From: Pseudonocardia ammonioxydans
Lineage (GTDB): Bacteria; Actinomycetota; Actinomycetes; Mycobacteriales; Pseudonocardiaceae
Direction of reading: 5' to 3'
Length of the DNA stretch: 64,000 nt
Assembly: GCF_900115005.1 (NCBI RefSeq)
Contig: NZ_FOUY01000001.1
Coordinates: 124,001-188,000 of the forward strand
In this document: one piece after another, positions 10,242 to 18,479 of the stretch
Position numbering within the stretch: position 1 is the first letter of the stretch
Layout of the letters: each line of letters opens with the position of its first letter
Made by a program: the position numbers and the translations under genes
The notes under the pieces: model-generated
The model's database searches: none
Told to the model about the DNA's origin: nothing
Seen by the model: only the letters and a program-made list of their open reading frames with translations

Positions 10242-11540
10242 TCACCAGTTCTCGACGGAGCGGGTGAGGATGCCGGCGATGTCGTCCTCGGTGGGCGTGC
10301 GCGGGCAGGTCGCGAGCAGCCGCTGCTGCTTCATCGTCCCGGGGACGAGATCGGGCACGTCGGCCTCGGTGAAGCCGACCCCGCCGATGCCGTTCGGGAT
10401 GCCGATGTCACGCATCAGGTCCACCAGCACCGACGGCAGCTGCTCGCGCTGGTCGTTGAGCTTCTCCGCGCGCGGGGCCATCAGCTCGGCCGCCTTCAGG
10501 TGCCGGTCCGGTGCCGACTCGAAGGAGAACCGGAACGCCTCCGGCGCGGTCAGCGACACCGACATGCCGTGCGGCACCATCGGCTCGTCCTGCGGGTAGC
10601 CGGCCGGGCGGAAGTCCTTGACCATGCCGGCGATCGGGTAGGCGTTGGCGTGCGGGATGTGCACCCCGGAGTTGCCGAAGCCCATCCCGGCGAACGTCGC
10701 CGCCATCATCATGTTCGAGCGGGCCTCGAGGTCGTCGGAGCCGCGGTGCACCGCGTTCCGGAACGACTGCGCCAGCAGCGCCATCGACTTCTCGCACCAC
10801 AGGTCCGAGACCGGGTTGGAGCCGCAGTAGGTGACCCGCTCCTCGGGCTTCTTGCGGTCGAACGTCGTGTACCAGCGGGCGGTGTAGGACTCCAGCGCGT
10901 GGCAGACGATGTCCATCCCGGCCGCCGCGGTGACCTCGGGCGGCAGCGACATCGTCACCAGCGGGTCGATCACGGCCAGGGTCGGGCGCAGCCGCCAGTG
11001 GCTGATCCCGGTCTTGACCTTCATCGACAGGATGTCCAGCACGCACATGGCGGTGGACTCCGAGCCGGTGCCCGCCGTGGTGGGGACGGCGATCAGCGGC
11101 TTGAGCGGGCCCTCCGGCACCTTCGCGTTGCCGATCGGCTTGTTGATGAAGTCCATCAGCTCGCCGGGGCCCGACGTCAGCAGGTTGATCGCCTTCGCGG
11201 TGTCGATCGCGGACCCGCCGCCGACGGCGACGAAGCCGTCCCACGGGCCCTGCGCACGGGCGTACTCGGTGGCCTTGATCATCGAGTCGTCGGTCGGCTC
11301 CACGTGCACGCCGTCGAAGATCTCCGAGCCGATCCCGTAGCGCTGCAGCGACTCGGCGATCCGCTCCGGGACGCCCAGCGCACGCACCCCGGGGTCGGTG
11401 ATGATCAGGACGCGGGTCACGTCGTAGCCGGTCATCTCGAAGCCGATCTCGTCGATCGCGCCGGCGCCGAACTTCAACGGCGGGGCGCCCCAGGTGAAGA
11501 TCGTCTCTTCGGAGGTGGCGGTCGGGTCGGCGGTCGTCAT
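10242..11540 (-). CDS. Hydroxyacid-oxoacid transhydrogenase (iron-dependent ADH family)
   Basis: A 432-residue group III iron-dependent alcohol dehydrogenase. The opening (TIFTWGAPPLKFG) and the GGGSAIDTAKAINLL cofactor motif resemble the hydroxyacid-oxoacid transhydrogenase branch (mammalian ADHFE1). That branch couples oxidation of 4-hydroxybutyrate to succinate semialdehyde with reduction of 2-oxoglutarate to D-2-hydroxyglutarate, keeping NAD bound. The metal-binding His region includes DIVCHALESYTA and the later IPHANAYPIAG. GAAGGAG stands 7 nt before the ATG at 11540. Its neighbour looks like the enzyme that reoxidises D-2-hydroxyglutarate. Plain alcohol dehydrogenase activity remains an alternative. 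Confidence 0.83.
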   Translation of the reverse strand: MTTADPTATSEETIFTWGAPPLKFGAGAIDEIGFEMTGYDVTRVLIITDPGVRALGVPERIAESLQRYGIGSEIFDGVHVEPTDDSMIKATEYARAQGPWDGFVAVGGGSAIDTAKAINLLTSGPGELMDFINKPIGNAKVPEGPLKPLIAVPTTAGTGSESTAMCVLDILSMKVKTGISHWRLRPTLAVIDPLVTMSLPPEVTAAAGMDIVCHALESYTARWYTTFDRKKPEERVTYCGSNPVSDLWCEKSMALLAQSFRNAVHRGSDDLEARSNMMMAATFAGMGFGNSGVHIPHANAYPIAGMVKDFRPAGYPQDEPMVPHGMSVSLTAPEAFRFSFESAPDRHLKAAELMAPRAEKLNDQREQLPSVLVDLMRDIGIPNGIGGVGFTEADVPDLVPGTMKQQRLLATCPRTPTEDDIAGILTRSVENW

Positions 11541-11633
11541 CGACGGGCTCCTTCTTCCGGCACGGCTACGGGGTGAACTCTCGCGCCGAGTCTGCCTCGT
11601 TGATCAGGGGATGCGCATCAGTCGATGCGGTCA

Positions 11634-11696
11634 CCGGTTCCGTCCGCAGTGTCACGGAACCGGGACGGCCCACTGCGGACACCCGGAATCTAGGCT
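11634..11696 (+). promoter_or_regulatory. menB promoter with two interleaved 10-bp dyads
   Basis: Arm A is 11634-11643 (CCGGTTCCGT) with its complement at 11654-11663. Arm B is 11642-11651 (GTCCGCAGTG) with its complement at 11671-11680. The dyads interlock (A, B, A', B'). The -10 box TAGGCT is at 11691-11696, 6 nt before the ATG at 11703, and no ribosome site is present. The dyads therefore cover the -35 region and look like operators; in RNA they would form a pseudoknot. Confidence 0.6.
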
Positions 11697-11702
11697 CCGA
11701 CC

Positions 11703-12605
11703 ATGACCGTCTCCGAGACCTTCGACCCGGACGCCTGGACGCCCGTCGAGGGGTTCGCCTTCCGCGACATCACCTACCACCGCGCCGTGTCCACCGGCGC
11801 GGTCCGCATCGCGTTCGACCGGCCCGAGGTCCTCAACGCGTTCCGGCCCGGCACCGTCGACGAGCTGTTCACCGCGCTCGAGCACGCCCGGACCAGCGCG
11901 GACGTCGGCTGCGTGCTGCTGACCGGCAACGGGCCGTCACCGAAGGACGGCAAGCGGGCGTTCTGCTCCGGCGGCGACCAGCGGATCCGCGGGCGCACGG
12001 GCTACCAGTACGCCTCCGGCGAGACCGCGGACACGGTCGAGAAGGGCCGCGCGGGCCGGCTGCACATCCTCGAGTGCCAGCGGCTCATCCGGTTCATGCC
12101 CAAGGTCGTCATCGCCGTCGTCAACGGGTGGGCGGCCGGGGGCGGGCACTCGCTGCACGCCGTCGCCGACCTGACCCTGGCCAGCGCCGAGCACGCCCGC
12201 TTCAAGCAGACCGACGCCGACGTCGGCTCGTTCGACGGCGGCTTCGGCTCGGCCTACCTGGCCCGCCAGGTCGGGCAGAAGTTCGCCCGGGAGATCTTCT
12301 TCCTCGGCCGGACCTACAGCGCCGAGCAGATGCACCACATGGGCGCCGTCAACGAGGTCGTGCCGCACGCGGAGCTGGAGACCACCGCGCTGCAGTGGGC
12401 GACCGAGATCAACGGCAAGTCGCCGCAGGCGCAGCGGATGCTCAAGTACGCGTTCAACCTGATCGACGACGGCCTGGTCGGCCAGCAGCTGTTCGCCGGG
12501 GAGGCGACCCGGCTGGCCTACATGACCGACGAGGCGGTCGAGGGGCGCGACTCGTTCCTGGAGAAGCGGGACCCGGACTGGTCGCCGTTCCCCTGGTACT
12601 ACTGA
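11703..12605 (+). CDS. menB: 1,4-dihydroxy-2-naphthoyl-CoA synthase
   Basis: A 300-residue crotonase-fold enzyme that cyclises o-succinylbenzoyl-CoA to 1,4-dihydroxy-2-naphthoyl-CoA. MenB marks are the FCSGGDQRIRG oxyanion segment (88-98), NGWAAGGGHSLH (141-152), DADVGSFDGGFGS (171-183) with the conserved Asp/Ser region, and the FPWYY C-terminus typical of MenB. The N-terminal extension of about 25 residues also matches actinobacterial MenB. Start and -10 box suggest a leaderless mRNA. It is divergent from the transhydrogenase and co-directional with menE and menA, which are far enough away to have their own promoters. Confidence 0.96.
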   Translation: MTVSETFDPDAWTPVEGFAFRDITYHRAVSTGAVRIAFDRPEVLNAFRPGTVDELFTALEHARTSADVGCVLLTGNGPSPKDGKRAFCSGGDQRIRGRTGYQYASGETADTVEKGRAGRLHILECQRLIRFMPKVVIAVVNGWAAGGGHSLHAVADLTLASAEHARFKQTDADVGSFDGGFGSAYLARQVGQKFAREIFFLGRTYSAEQMHHMGAVNEVVPHAELETTALQWATEINGKSPQAQRMLKYAFNLIDDGLVGQQLFAGEATRLAYMTDEAVEGRDSFLEKRDPDWSPFPWYY

Positions 12606-12620
12606 GCGCCCGGTAAGCAC

Positions 12621-12671
12621 TCGGTACTGCTGGGCACTCGGTACTGCTGGGCACTCGGTACTGCCGAGCGC
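12621..12671 (+). repeat. 17-bp tandem repeat, three units, after menB
   Basis: Units at 12621-12637, 12638-12654 and 12655-12671, consensus TCGGTACTGCTGGGCAC; the last unit is diverged. A partial unit precedes it. The array starts about 15 nt after the menB stop and ends at the 3' end of the small minus-strand ORF. Confidence 0.9.
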
Positions 12672-12914
12672 TCAGTCCGCGGCGCGGCGCGGCTGCGGGA
12701 CCGGCGATCCCGGACCGCTCGCGGACTCCTCCGTGACGGCCGGGTCCGCAGCCCCCGGGAGCCCGGCCGCCCGGAGCTCGGCCGCCGGGAGCTCGAACGC
12801 CAAGGCCGCGAGCTCGCCGGCCACCGCGCGGTGCCCGGAACCGGCCGGTCGGCGGCAGCGCAGGGCGCGCGGGCTGCCGGTCGGGGACGCGTCGGCGGGT
12901 GCGGTCTGCGGCAT
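12672..12914 (-). CDS. Hypothetical 80-residue protein
   Basis: A short frame between menB and menE on the opposite strand. The best support is an AAGGAG ribosome site 7 nt before the ATG at 12914. The peptide is Ala/Pro-rich with one amphipathic stretch (VAGELAALAFELPAAELRA) and a disordered C-terminus. No family is recognised. It could be a small regulatory or structural protein, or a chance open frame in GC-rich DNA. It ends against the 17-bp tandem repeat. Confidence rests on the ribosome site alone. Confidence 0.4.
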   Translation of the reverse strand: MPQTAPADASPTGSPRALRCRRPAGSGHRAVAGELAALAFELPAAELRAAGLPGAADPAVTEESASGPGSPVPQPRRAAD

Positions 12915-13085
12915 GGGGAGCTCCTTCACTCCGGTCGGCGGTGGCCTGGTGCGCCGCCGCCCTCACCCGGCCTGTCGCTCCGGGCCGCCGACCCGTTGCA
13001 GTCCCGCGCCGCGTTCCCCGAATGTGATGACGCGCGCCCCGAGGCGACGGTGGGTGACGGCCCGCACCGTGGCAGGGTTCGGGGC

Positions 13086-14258
13086 ATGGACGTGCAGGTG
13101 GTGGGGGTGGACGGGTCCCCGGAGTCGGTGGCCCGGCTGGCGGCCGCGCTGCGGTCGGCGCTGGACGGCGCCGGCCCGGCGGTGCTCCCGGTCCGTGCCC
13201 GCCCGGGGGACGAGCCACCGCTGCCGGAGCCGGTCGCCCGCGCGGCCGGCGCGGGGGCGCTGCCGGACGGGCTGGCCGTCGTCGTCGCCACCTCGGGGTC
13301 GACCGGGCAGCCCAAGCACGTCGCGCTCACCGGTGACGCCCTGCGGGCCTCCGCCGCGGCCACCCGGGACCGGATCGGCGGGCCGGGGACGTGGCTGCTG
13401 GCACTGCCGGCCGAGCACGTCGCCGGGGTGCAGGTCGTGCTGCGCGCACTGCTGGCCGGGACGGAGTGCGTGGTGCAGGACGTCCGCGACGGCTTCCGCC
13501 CCGACGGCCTGGTCCGCGCCACCGGGCGGATGCCGCACGGCGCCCGCCGCTACACCAGCCTCGTCCCGACCCAGCTGGCGCGCGTGCTCGACCACGGCTC
13601 GGCACCACTGCACGCGCTCGCCGGCTACGACGCCGTCCTGATCGGCGGCGGCGCGCTCGACCCCGGCCTGCGGACCCGGGCCGAGGACGCCGGGGTCCGG
13701 GTCGTCGCGACCTACGGGATGAGCGAGACGTGCGGCGGGTGCGTCTACGACGGCGTCCCGCTGGACGGGGTGCGGGCCACGATCGAGCCCGGTTCCGGAC
13801 GGGTGGTGCTCGGCGGCCCGGTCGTCGCGGCCGGGTACCTGGGTGCGCCGGCGGCCACGGCGGAGGCGTTCACCGCGGACGGATTCCGTACCTCCGACCT
13901 CGGCGAGCTCGGCCCGGACGGGTCGCTGACCGTGCTGGGGCGGGCCGACGACGTCGTCAACACCGGCGGTGAGAAGGTCGCGCCGGCCGCGGTGGAGCGG
14001 GCGCTGCTGTCGGTGCCCGGGGTGCGCGGGGCGTGCGTGGTCGGGATCCCGGACGACGAGTGGGGCCAGGTGGTGGCCGCACTCGTGGTGACCGGCACCG
14101 ACGCGCCGGCGGACCCGGTGCTGCGCTCGGCCGTGCGCGACGCCTGTGGCCGGGCCGCCGTGCCACGGTTGCTGCACCGCGCCGACGCCGTGCCGGAACA
14201 CGGCATCGGGAAGCCGGACCGGGTCGCCGTCGCGGCGCTGCTCGCCGGTCTCCGCTGA
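13086..14258 (+). CDS. menE: o-Succinylbenzoate-CoA ligase
   Basis: A 390-residue acyl-adenylating enzyme that activates o-succinylbenzoate to its CoA ester, the substrate of MenB. The ATP loop is ATSGSTGQPK at 69-78, the A5 motif is ATYGMSETCGG near 208, the A8 region is GRADDVVNTGGEKV, and the C-terminal GIGKPDRV supplies the catalytic Lys. It is shorter than general acyl-CoA ligases, as expected for actinobacterial MenE. The ATG at 13086 follows CAGGGT by 7 nt, a weaker version of the leaderless box at the other men genes. The open frame continues upstream but loses similarity. Confidence 0.92.
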   Translation: MDVQVVGVDGSPESVARLAAALRSALDGAGPAVLPVRARPGDEPPLPEPVARAAGAGALPDGLAVVVATSGSTGQPKHVALTGDALRASAAATRDRIGGPGTWLLALPAEHVAGVQVVLRALLAGTECVVQDVRDGFRPDGLVRATGRMPHGARRYTSLVPTQLARVLDHGSAPLHALAGYDAVLIGGGALDPGLRTRAEDAGVRVVATYGMSETCGGCVYDGVPLDGVRATIEPGSGRVVLGGPVVAAGYLGAPAATAEAFTADGFRTSDLGELGPDGSLTVLGRADDVVNTGGEKVAPAAVERALLSVPGVRGACVVGIPDDEWGQVVAALVVTGTDAPADPVLRSAVRDACGRAAVPRLLHRADAVPEHGIGKPDRVAVAALLAGLR

Positions 14259-14519
14259 GCACCACCGGCCGTCGCGGTCACTCTGCGGAAGCGCCGACTG
14301 CACAGAGCAACCGAATCGTCGCGCAACGCCACTCGCGCACCACTCGGTCCGGTGATGCGGACGTACACACCATGGGGTCGCTTCACGCAGCGTGCGTTGC
14401 GCCCCGGCCGCACATCGAGTGTGCTTCAGCCACTGGCGACACAGAGCCCACTGGCATCACTGGCTTCACGGGTCTCCCAGTCGTCACACGAGCCACAGCG
14501 ATCAGCGGGGGTTGTCCAC

Positions 14520-16271
14520 ATGCGCAGGATCACGCGGGCCGGACTGCGGGGCGTCGGCCTGCTCGCCTCGGCCGGTGCGCTCTGTGCGCTCGCCGTGGTA
14601 CCGGCCGGCGCCGCCGAGCCCGGTACGACCTGGCAGCCGGAACCGGCCGGTGACGGCGGCACCGGGGTCGTCGTCGACGACGGCACGGCCAGATTCGACC
14701 GCACGACCGCGTTCGGTGCGCCGGCCGACGAGGGGGCGACCGAGTCGTCGGCGGACCCGGTGGACGTCGTCCCGACCGGGTTCCTGCCCCTCGAACCACA
14801 CACCCTCGACGCGCCGACCCGGGCGGTCGAGTCGGCCCTCGTTGCGGACACCCCGCCGGGGTCGACCGCGACCGTGGACGTCCGCGGCCGCAAGGACGGC
14901 GGCGGCTGGACCGAGTGGGTCCCGGTCGCCGACGACCGCGCCGAGCTGCCGCAGACCGTCCGGGAGGTGCAGGGCCGGTTGGTGCTCACCTCGACCGGGG
15001 ACGCGGAGCCGGTCGTCCGCGAGGTGACGCTCACCGCCACGCCGGCCACCGAGGCCGAGAGCGAGGCGGAGCCGCTGACCGAGGCTGCCCCGCGCAGCTA
15101 CTCGGTGTTCGCCACCCGGGAGGGACTCGAGGGCGGGACCACCGCCAACGGTCACACGATCGCCCCCCGGGACCGGTTCGTCGCGCTGCCGTCTCGGCGG
15201 GCGCTCTCGGCCAAGGGCAAGACCGACTACTCGGTGAAGGTCTGCGCGCCGAACGGCCGCTGCGCGATCGCCCCGGTCTGGGACATCGGACCGTGGAACA
15301 CCAAGGACGACTACTGGAACCCGTCGCCCGAGCGGGAGATGTGGAAGGACCTGCCGCAAGGGCTCCCGCAGGCCGCCGCCGCCTACAACGACGGCCACAA
15401 CGGCGGCAAGGACCAGTTCGGTCGCAAGCCCGCCAACCCGGCCGGCATCGACCTCGGCGACGGGCTGTTCTGGGACGTCCTCGGGCTGAAGGACAACAGC
15501 CAGGTGCAGGTGGACTACCTGTGGACCGGCTCGCAGCGGCTGTCCGCGGTGAGCACCGAGGAGGCCCCGGAGGTGCAGATCCTGGCCCGGCCGGAGGCCG
15601 GCGCGGAGTCGGTCGGGATCGCGGTGAACGCCACCGACGTGCCGGTCCAGTGCACGCACGGCGAGTTCGTGCGGATCGACGAGGGGCAGTACCTGCCCAC
15701 CTCCGCGTTCGACGAGCTGCCTGCCGATGTGCCGGGCTGCGACGCGGATCCCGCCGCGACCGCGCCCGGCGACACCACGACCACGCCCGACGGCACTGCG
15801 ACCTCGCCCGGCGGCGCTACGACCACGCCCGGGGGCGCCGCGAACGCCCCGGGTGAGGCGGGGACCGCTCCGGGCGGCAGTACCGAACCGAGTGACGCCG
15901 CAGACCCGGGTGACGCCGCAGGCCCGGGTGACGCCGCAGGCCCGGGTGGCGCTGCGGCCGGCCCCGGGGACGCGCGAGCGGCCGCCCCGGGCGGCGACAC
16001 GCCGGCGGCCGATGCGGGTGGTGCCGCCGCGGGCTCGCCCCCGTCGGCGGGCGACCCCGCCGGCACGACCGCGGGCCGCGGGCCCACCCCGACGGGGACG
16101 CCACCGACCGGGACCGCCGCGGACGGGGACGGCCCCGCCGCTCCGAGCGCGGGCACGAGCGGGGACACGGCAGCCGGTGCCGCCCCGGGCGGCGGCTCCC
16201 TTCCCGACGGCGACAGCCAGGCCGCCACGATCCCCGGCTCGGCCCAGCGGGCCCCGTCCGGGACACGCTGA
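14520..16271 (+). CDS. Secreted DPBB/SH3-like protein with a long low-complexity tail
   Basis: A 583-residue exported protein. A signal peptide is clear (MRRITRAGLRGVGLLASAG start, cleavage near AGAAEP about residue 36). Residues 190-340 contain VWDIGPWNTKDDYW and GIDLGDGLFWDVLGL, the pattern of a double-psi beta-barrel as in cell-wall associated RlpA-like proteins. A following segment (VQILARPEAGAESVGIAV...) resembles a bacterial SH3 domain. From about 415 to the end it is almost entirely Gly, Ala, Pro, Thr, Asp and Ser, including near-identical DAAGPGDAAGPG repeats. A role at the envelope is inferred; the enzymatic activity, if any, is unknown. The upstream 56 codons lack a signal and were excluded. 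Confidence 0.75.
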   Translation: MRRITRAGLRGVGLLASAGALCALAVVPAGAAEPGTTWQPEPAGDGGTGVVVDDGTARFDRTTAFGAPADEGATESSADPVDVVPTGFLPLEPHTLDAPTRAVESALVADTPPGSTATVDVRGRKDGGGWTEWVPVADDRAELPQTVREVQGRLVLTSTGDAEPVVREVTLTATPATEAESEAEPLTEAAPRSYSVFATREGLEGGTTANGHTIAPRDRFVALPSRRALSAKGKTDYSVKVCAPNGRCAIAPVWDIGPWNTKDDYWNPSPEREMWKDLPQGLPQAAAAYNDGHNGGKDQFGRKPANPAGIDLGDGLFWDVLGLKDNSQVQVDYLWTGSQRLSAVSTEEAPEVQILARPEAGAESVGIAVNATDVPVQCTHGEFVRIDEGQYLPTSAFDELPADVPGCDADPAATAPGDTTTTPDGTATSPGGATTTPGGAANAPGEAGTAPGGSTEPSDAADPGDAAGPGDAAGPGGAAAGPGDARAAAPGGDTPAADAGGAAAGSPPSAGDPAGTTAGRGPTPTGTPPTGTAADGDGPAAPSAGTSGDTAAGAAPGGGSLPDGDSQAATIPGSAQRAPSGTR

Positions 16272-16293
16272 CCGTCGTGCCCGTAGCCGCCAC

Positions 16294-16336
16294 CGACCCG
16301 CTCGGCCGTCACCGGCCGGGCGGGTCGGGATAGGTT
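16294..16336 (+). promoter_or_regulatory. menA leaderless promoter with an adjacent dyad
   Basis: A 14-bp inverted repeat with one mismatch (16294-16307 with 16314-16327) ends 3 nt before the -10 box TAGGTT (16331-16336). The GTG start follows 6 nt later at 16343 with no ribosome site. The dyad may terminate the preceding gene, bind a regulator, or both. Confidence 0.55.
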
Positions 16337-16342
16337 CGACCC

Positions 16343-17215
16343 GTGGCCACGACGGCAGAGTGGATCGAGGGTGCGCGGCCGCGCACCCTGCCCACCGCGA
16401 TCTCCCCCGTCCTCGTCGGAACCGGTGCCGCGATCGGCGCCGGCGCGATCGCACCCGGTGCCGCGCTGCTCGCCCTGCTGGTGGCGGTGGCGCTGGTGAT
16501 CGGCGTGAACTTCGCGAACGACTACTCCGACGGCATCCGCGGCACCGACGACGACCGCGTCGGCCCGCAGCGGCTCGTCGGCTCACGGGCCGCCGAACCC
16601 GCGACGGTCCGGACGGCCGCCTTCGTCTGCTTCGGTGTCGCCGCGGTCGCCGGGCTCGCGCTCACCGCCGTCTCCGGGCAGTGGTGGCTGATCGCTGTCG
16701 GCGCGGTGTGCTTCGTCGGGGCCTGGTTCTACACCGGCGGCTCACGGCCGTACGGCTACTCCGGCCTCGGCGAGGTCGCGGTGTTCGTGTTCTTCGGGCC
16801 GGTCGCCGTGCTCGGCACGACGCTCACCCAGGCCGGCGGGGTGGACGTGGCCGCCGTCGTCGCCTCGATCGGCGCGGGCCTGCTGACCTGCGCGGTCCTG
16901 GTGGCGAACAACCTGCGCGACATCCCCGGCGACCGGGTCGTGGGCAAGCGGACCCTCGCCGTGCGCCTGGGCGACCCCGGCACCCGCAGGCTCTACGTCG
17001 CGGCGGCACTCGTCCCGTTCGTGCTCGCCCTCGCCGGTGTGTTCGACCGGCCGGGCCTGCTGATCGTGCTGCTCGCGCTGCCCGTCGCGGTCCGGCCCGT
17101 ACGGATCGTCCTCGGGGGCGCGGAGGGTCCCGCCCTGATCCCGGTGCTGCGCGACACGGGCCTGCTCCTGCTCGCCTGGGCCGTCACCGTCGGGATCGGT
17201 CTCGCGATCGGCTGA
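16343..17215 (+). CDS. menA: 1,4-dihydroxy-2-naphthoate polyprenyltransferase
   Basis: A 290-residue membrane prenyltransferase of the UbiA superfamily that attaches the polyprenyl tail to 1,4-dihydroxy-2-naphthoate, giving demethylmenaquinone. It has WIEGARPRTLPTAISPVL at the N-terminus, the Asp-rich Mg-diphosphate motif NDYSDGIRGTDDDRVGP after the second helix, and the second motif LRDIPGDRVVGKRTLAVRLG, with eight or nine hydrophobic segments. It is followed by a DUF4229 gene on the other strand, a pairing also seen in related genomes. Confidence 0.95.
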   Translation: MATTAEWIEGARPRTLPTAISPVLVGTGAAIGAGAIAPGAALLALLVAVALVIGVNFANDYSDGIRGTDDDRVGPQRLVGSRAAEPATVRTAAFVCFGVAAVAGLALTAVSGQWWLIAVGAVCFVGAWFYTGGSRPYGYSGLGEVAVFVFFGPVAVLGTTLTQAGGVDVAAVVASIGAGLLTCAVLVANNLRDIPGDRVVGKRTLAVRLGDPGTRRLYVAAALVPFVLALAGVFDRPGLLIVLLALPVAVRPVRIVLGGAEGPALIPVLRDTGLLLLAWAVTVGIGLAIG

Positions 17216-17278
17216 CCGGCTCGCCGCCGGTGGGCGGTGCTGCTCACCGGCGTCACCCGGCACGCTCCCCCGGCGTTG

Positions 17279-17329
17279 CCCCGAGGGGCACCCTCGTAGC
17301 GCCATACGCCCCCCGGGGTCCCCTCGGGG
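17279..17329. terminator. Hairpin, first copy of a 27-bp direct repeat
   Basis: The 10-bp arms CCCCGAGGGG (17279-17288) and CCCCTCGGGG (17320-17329) form a stem. The left 27 bp (17279-17305) recur exactly at 17407-17433. It lies 64 nt after menA. Confidence 0.65.
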
Positions 17330-17406
17330 CACGCTCCCGGTCGGGGCGCAGGAGCACCGGCACAGAGGCTGGTGCCGACGCGCACCGCGCCGAACCCCGC
17401 CCCGTA

Positions 17407-17457
17407 CCCCGAGGGGCACCCTCGTAGCGCCATGTGCCCCGAGGGTGCCCTTCGGGG
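17407..17457. terminator. Long hairpin, second copy of the 27-bp repeat
   Basis: An 18-bp stem with one mismatch (17407-17424 with 17440-17457) and a 15-nt loop. It lies between the convergent menA and DUF4229 genes, 46 nt from the latter's stop, and should end transcription from both sides. Confidence 0.8.
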
Positions 17458-17502
17458 CCCGCGACCGACGGGGCCGCGCCGGACGGCGGCGCGTAGCAGT
17501 GC

Positions 17503-18174
17503 TCAGGAGCGGCCCGGGGCTCGTTCCGACTCGGAGACGTGTTCGGCGCCCGCGGCGCCCTCCTTGGCCGGGGCTCCGGGTGCGACTCCCCGCTCGGCGG
17601 TGCCCTCGGAGCCGGCGGCGTCCACGGAGCCGGCAGCGCCCTCCTCGGACTCGGCGGTGTCCTCCGAACCCGCGGCGGCCCGGGCCTCGCCGGCGTCCTC
17701 GGTCCCGACGGCGCGCTCGGCCGCGGAGGTGGCCCCGGCCATCGCGCCGGAACCCGTCGAGCTCCCCGAACCCGTGCCCGCCGAACCTGGGTTCGCCGAA
17801 CCCGTGGCGCTCCCCACCGGGGTCCCGGACGTTGCCGGGTTCTCGGGCGCCGCGTCCGGGACGGGCGGTGGGCCGACGTCGCCGCGCAGCTGGGCCCGCA
17901 GTGCCTCCCGCTCGGCGGAGCGGGAGGCGGTGGCGGCGGCGAGCGCGCGGTCCAGGCGCGTCCGCAGCCCCCGGAAGAGCACCATCGACAGCGGCAGCGC
18001 GACGACCAGCGCGACCAGCAACGCCACCAGCAGCGGCACCCCGGCGAGGCCGAGGACCAGCGCGATCACGGCGACCAGGCCGATCCGCGCGAGCGTGTAG
18101 AGCGCCACCGTGGCGGCGAGCCCGGGCTCGCCGGCGCGGGCCCGCGCCGCGGCCTGCGGTGTCGGAGACGTCAT
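17503..18174 (-). CDS. DUF4229 domain membrane protein
   Basis: A 223-residue protein. Residues 15-85 form the DUF4229 domain: two hydrophobic helices (ALYTLARIGLVAVIALVLGL and PLLVALLVALVVALPLSMVL) followed by a basic, amphipathic segment LRTRLDRALAAATASR. The remainder is a disordered acidic Ala/Glu/Ser/Thr-rich tail with degenerate repeats. The family is restricted to Actinobacteria and has no assigned function; it commonly sits next to menA. GGAGG is 2 nt from the ATG at 18174 and a TACCCT box lies just upstream of it. Confidence 0.8.
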   Translation of the reverse strand: MTSPTPQAAARARAGEPGLAATVALYTLARIGLVAVIALVLGLAGVPLLVALLVALVVALPLSMVLFRGLRTRLDRALAAATASRSAEREALRAQLRGDVGPPPVPDAAPENPATSGTPVGSATGSANPGSAGTGSGSSTGSGAMAGATSAAERAVGTEDAGEARAAAGSEDTAESEEGAAGSVDAAGSEGTAERGVAPGAPAKEGAAGAEHVSESERAPGRS

Positions 18175-18479
18175 GTCCTCCAGGGTACGGTCCGCACGGG
18201 TCCTGTTCCCGTGGACCGTGGGGTGCCTCCGGCCACGCCCGCGCCGGCCCACCTGCCGTCGGCGGGGCCGGGACGGAGGCCCCGGCCGCCGGGCCCGACT
18301 CCTTCCCGGCTGTCCGGTTCGATCACTTCACCGGTTTTGCCCTTTAAGAACCCTTTACCTCCGGACAACCGTTCGAGTACCTGGGGTCTGCGGTGTCACG
18401 ATGGCCCGGAAACACCGAGCGGTGCCCGGTTCGTGAGCACCGCCCACGGCTCCACGCGCTGCACTTCCGGGAGGATTCC
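18175..18479. other. Intergenic region upstream of bldC
   Basis: About 305 bp between divergent DUF4229 and bldC. It contains a relatively AT-richer stretch at 18318-18372 with a near-repeat (CCCTTTAAGAA, CCCTTTACC) that probably includes bldC promoter or operator sequence. No ORF with support and no structured RNA was recognised. Confidence 0.5.

Noticed and set aside
7128..11576. A 1482-codon plus-strand open frame
   Set aside because: It lies opposite the dehydrogenase and transhydrogenase genes, both with full family motifs. Its translation is Arg/His/Gly-rich without any domain; it is a GC-rich shadow frame.
12831..13085. N-terminal extension of MenE to 12831
   Set aside because: The extra 85 codons show no MenE similarity and overlap the small minus-strand ORF; the ATG at 13086 opens the conserved domain.
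14259..14519. Cyclic-di-AMP (ydaO) riboswitch ahead of the secreted envelope protein
   Set aside because: The position would suit it, but I could not find the conserved ydaO sequence blocks in this 260-bp leader.
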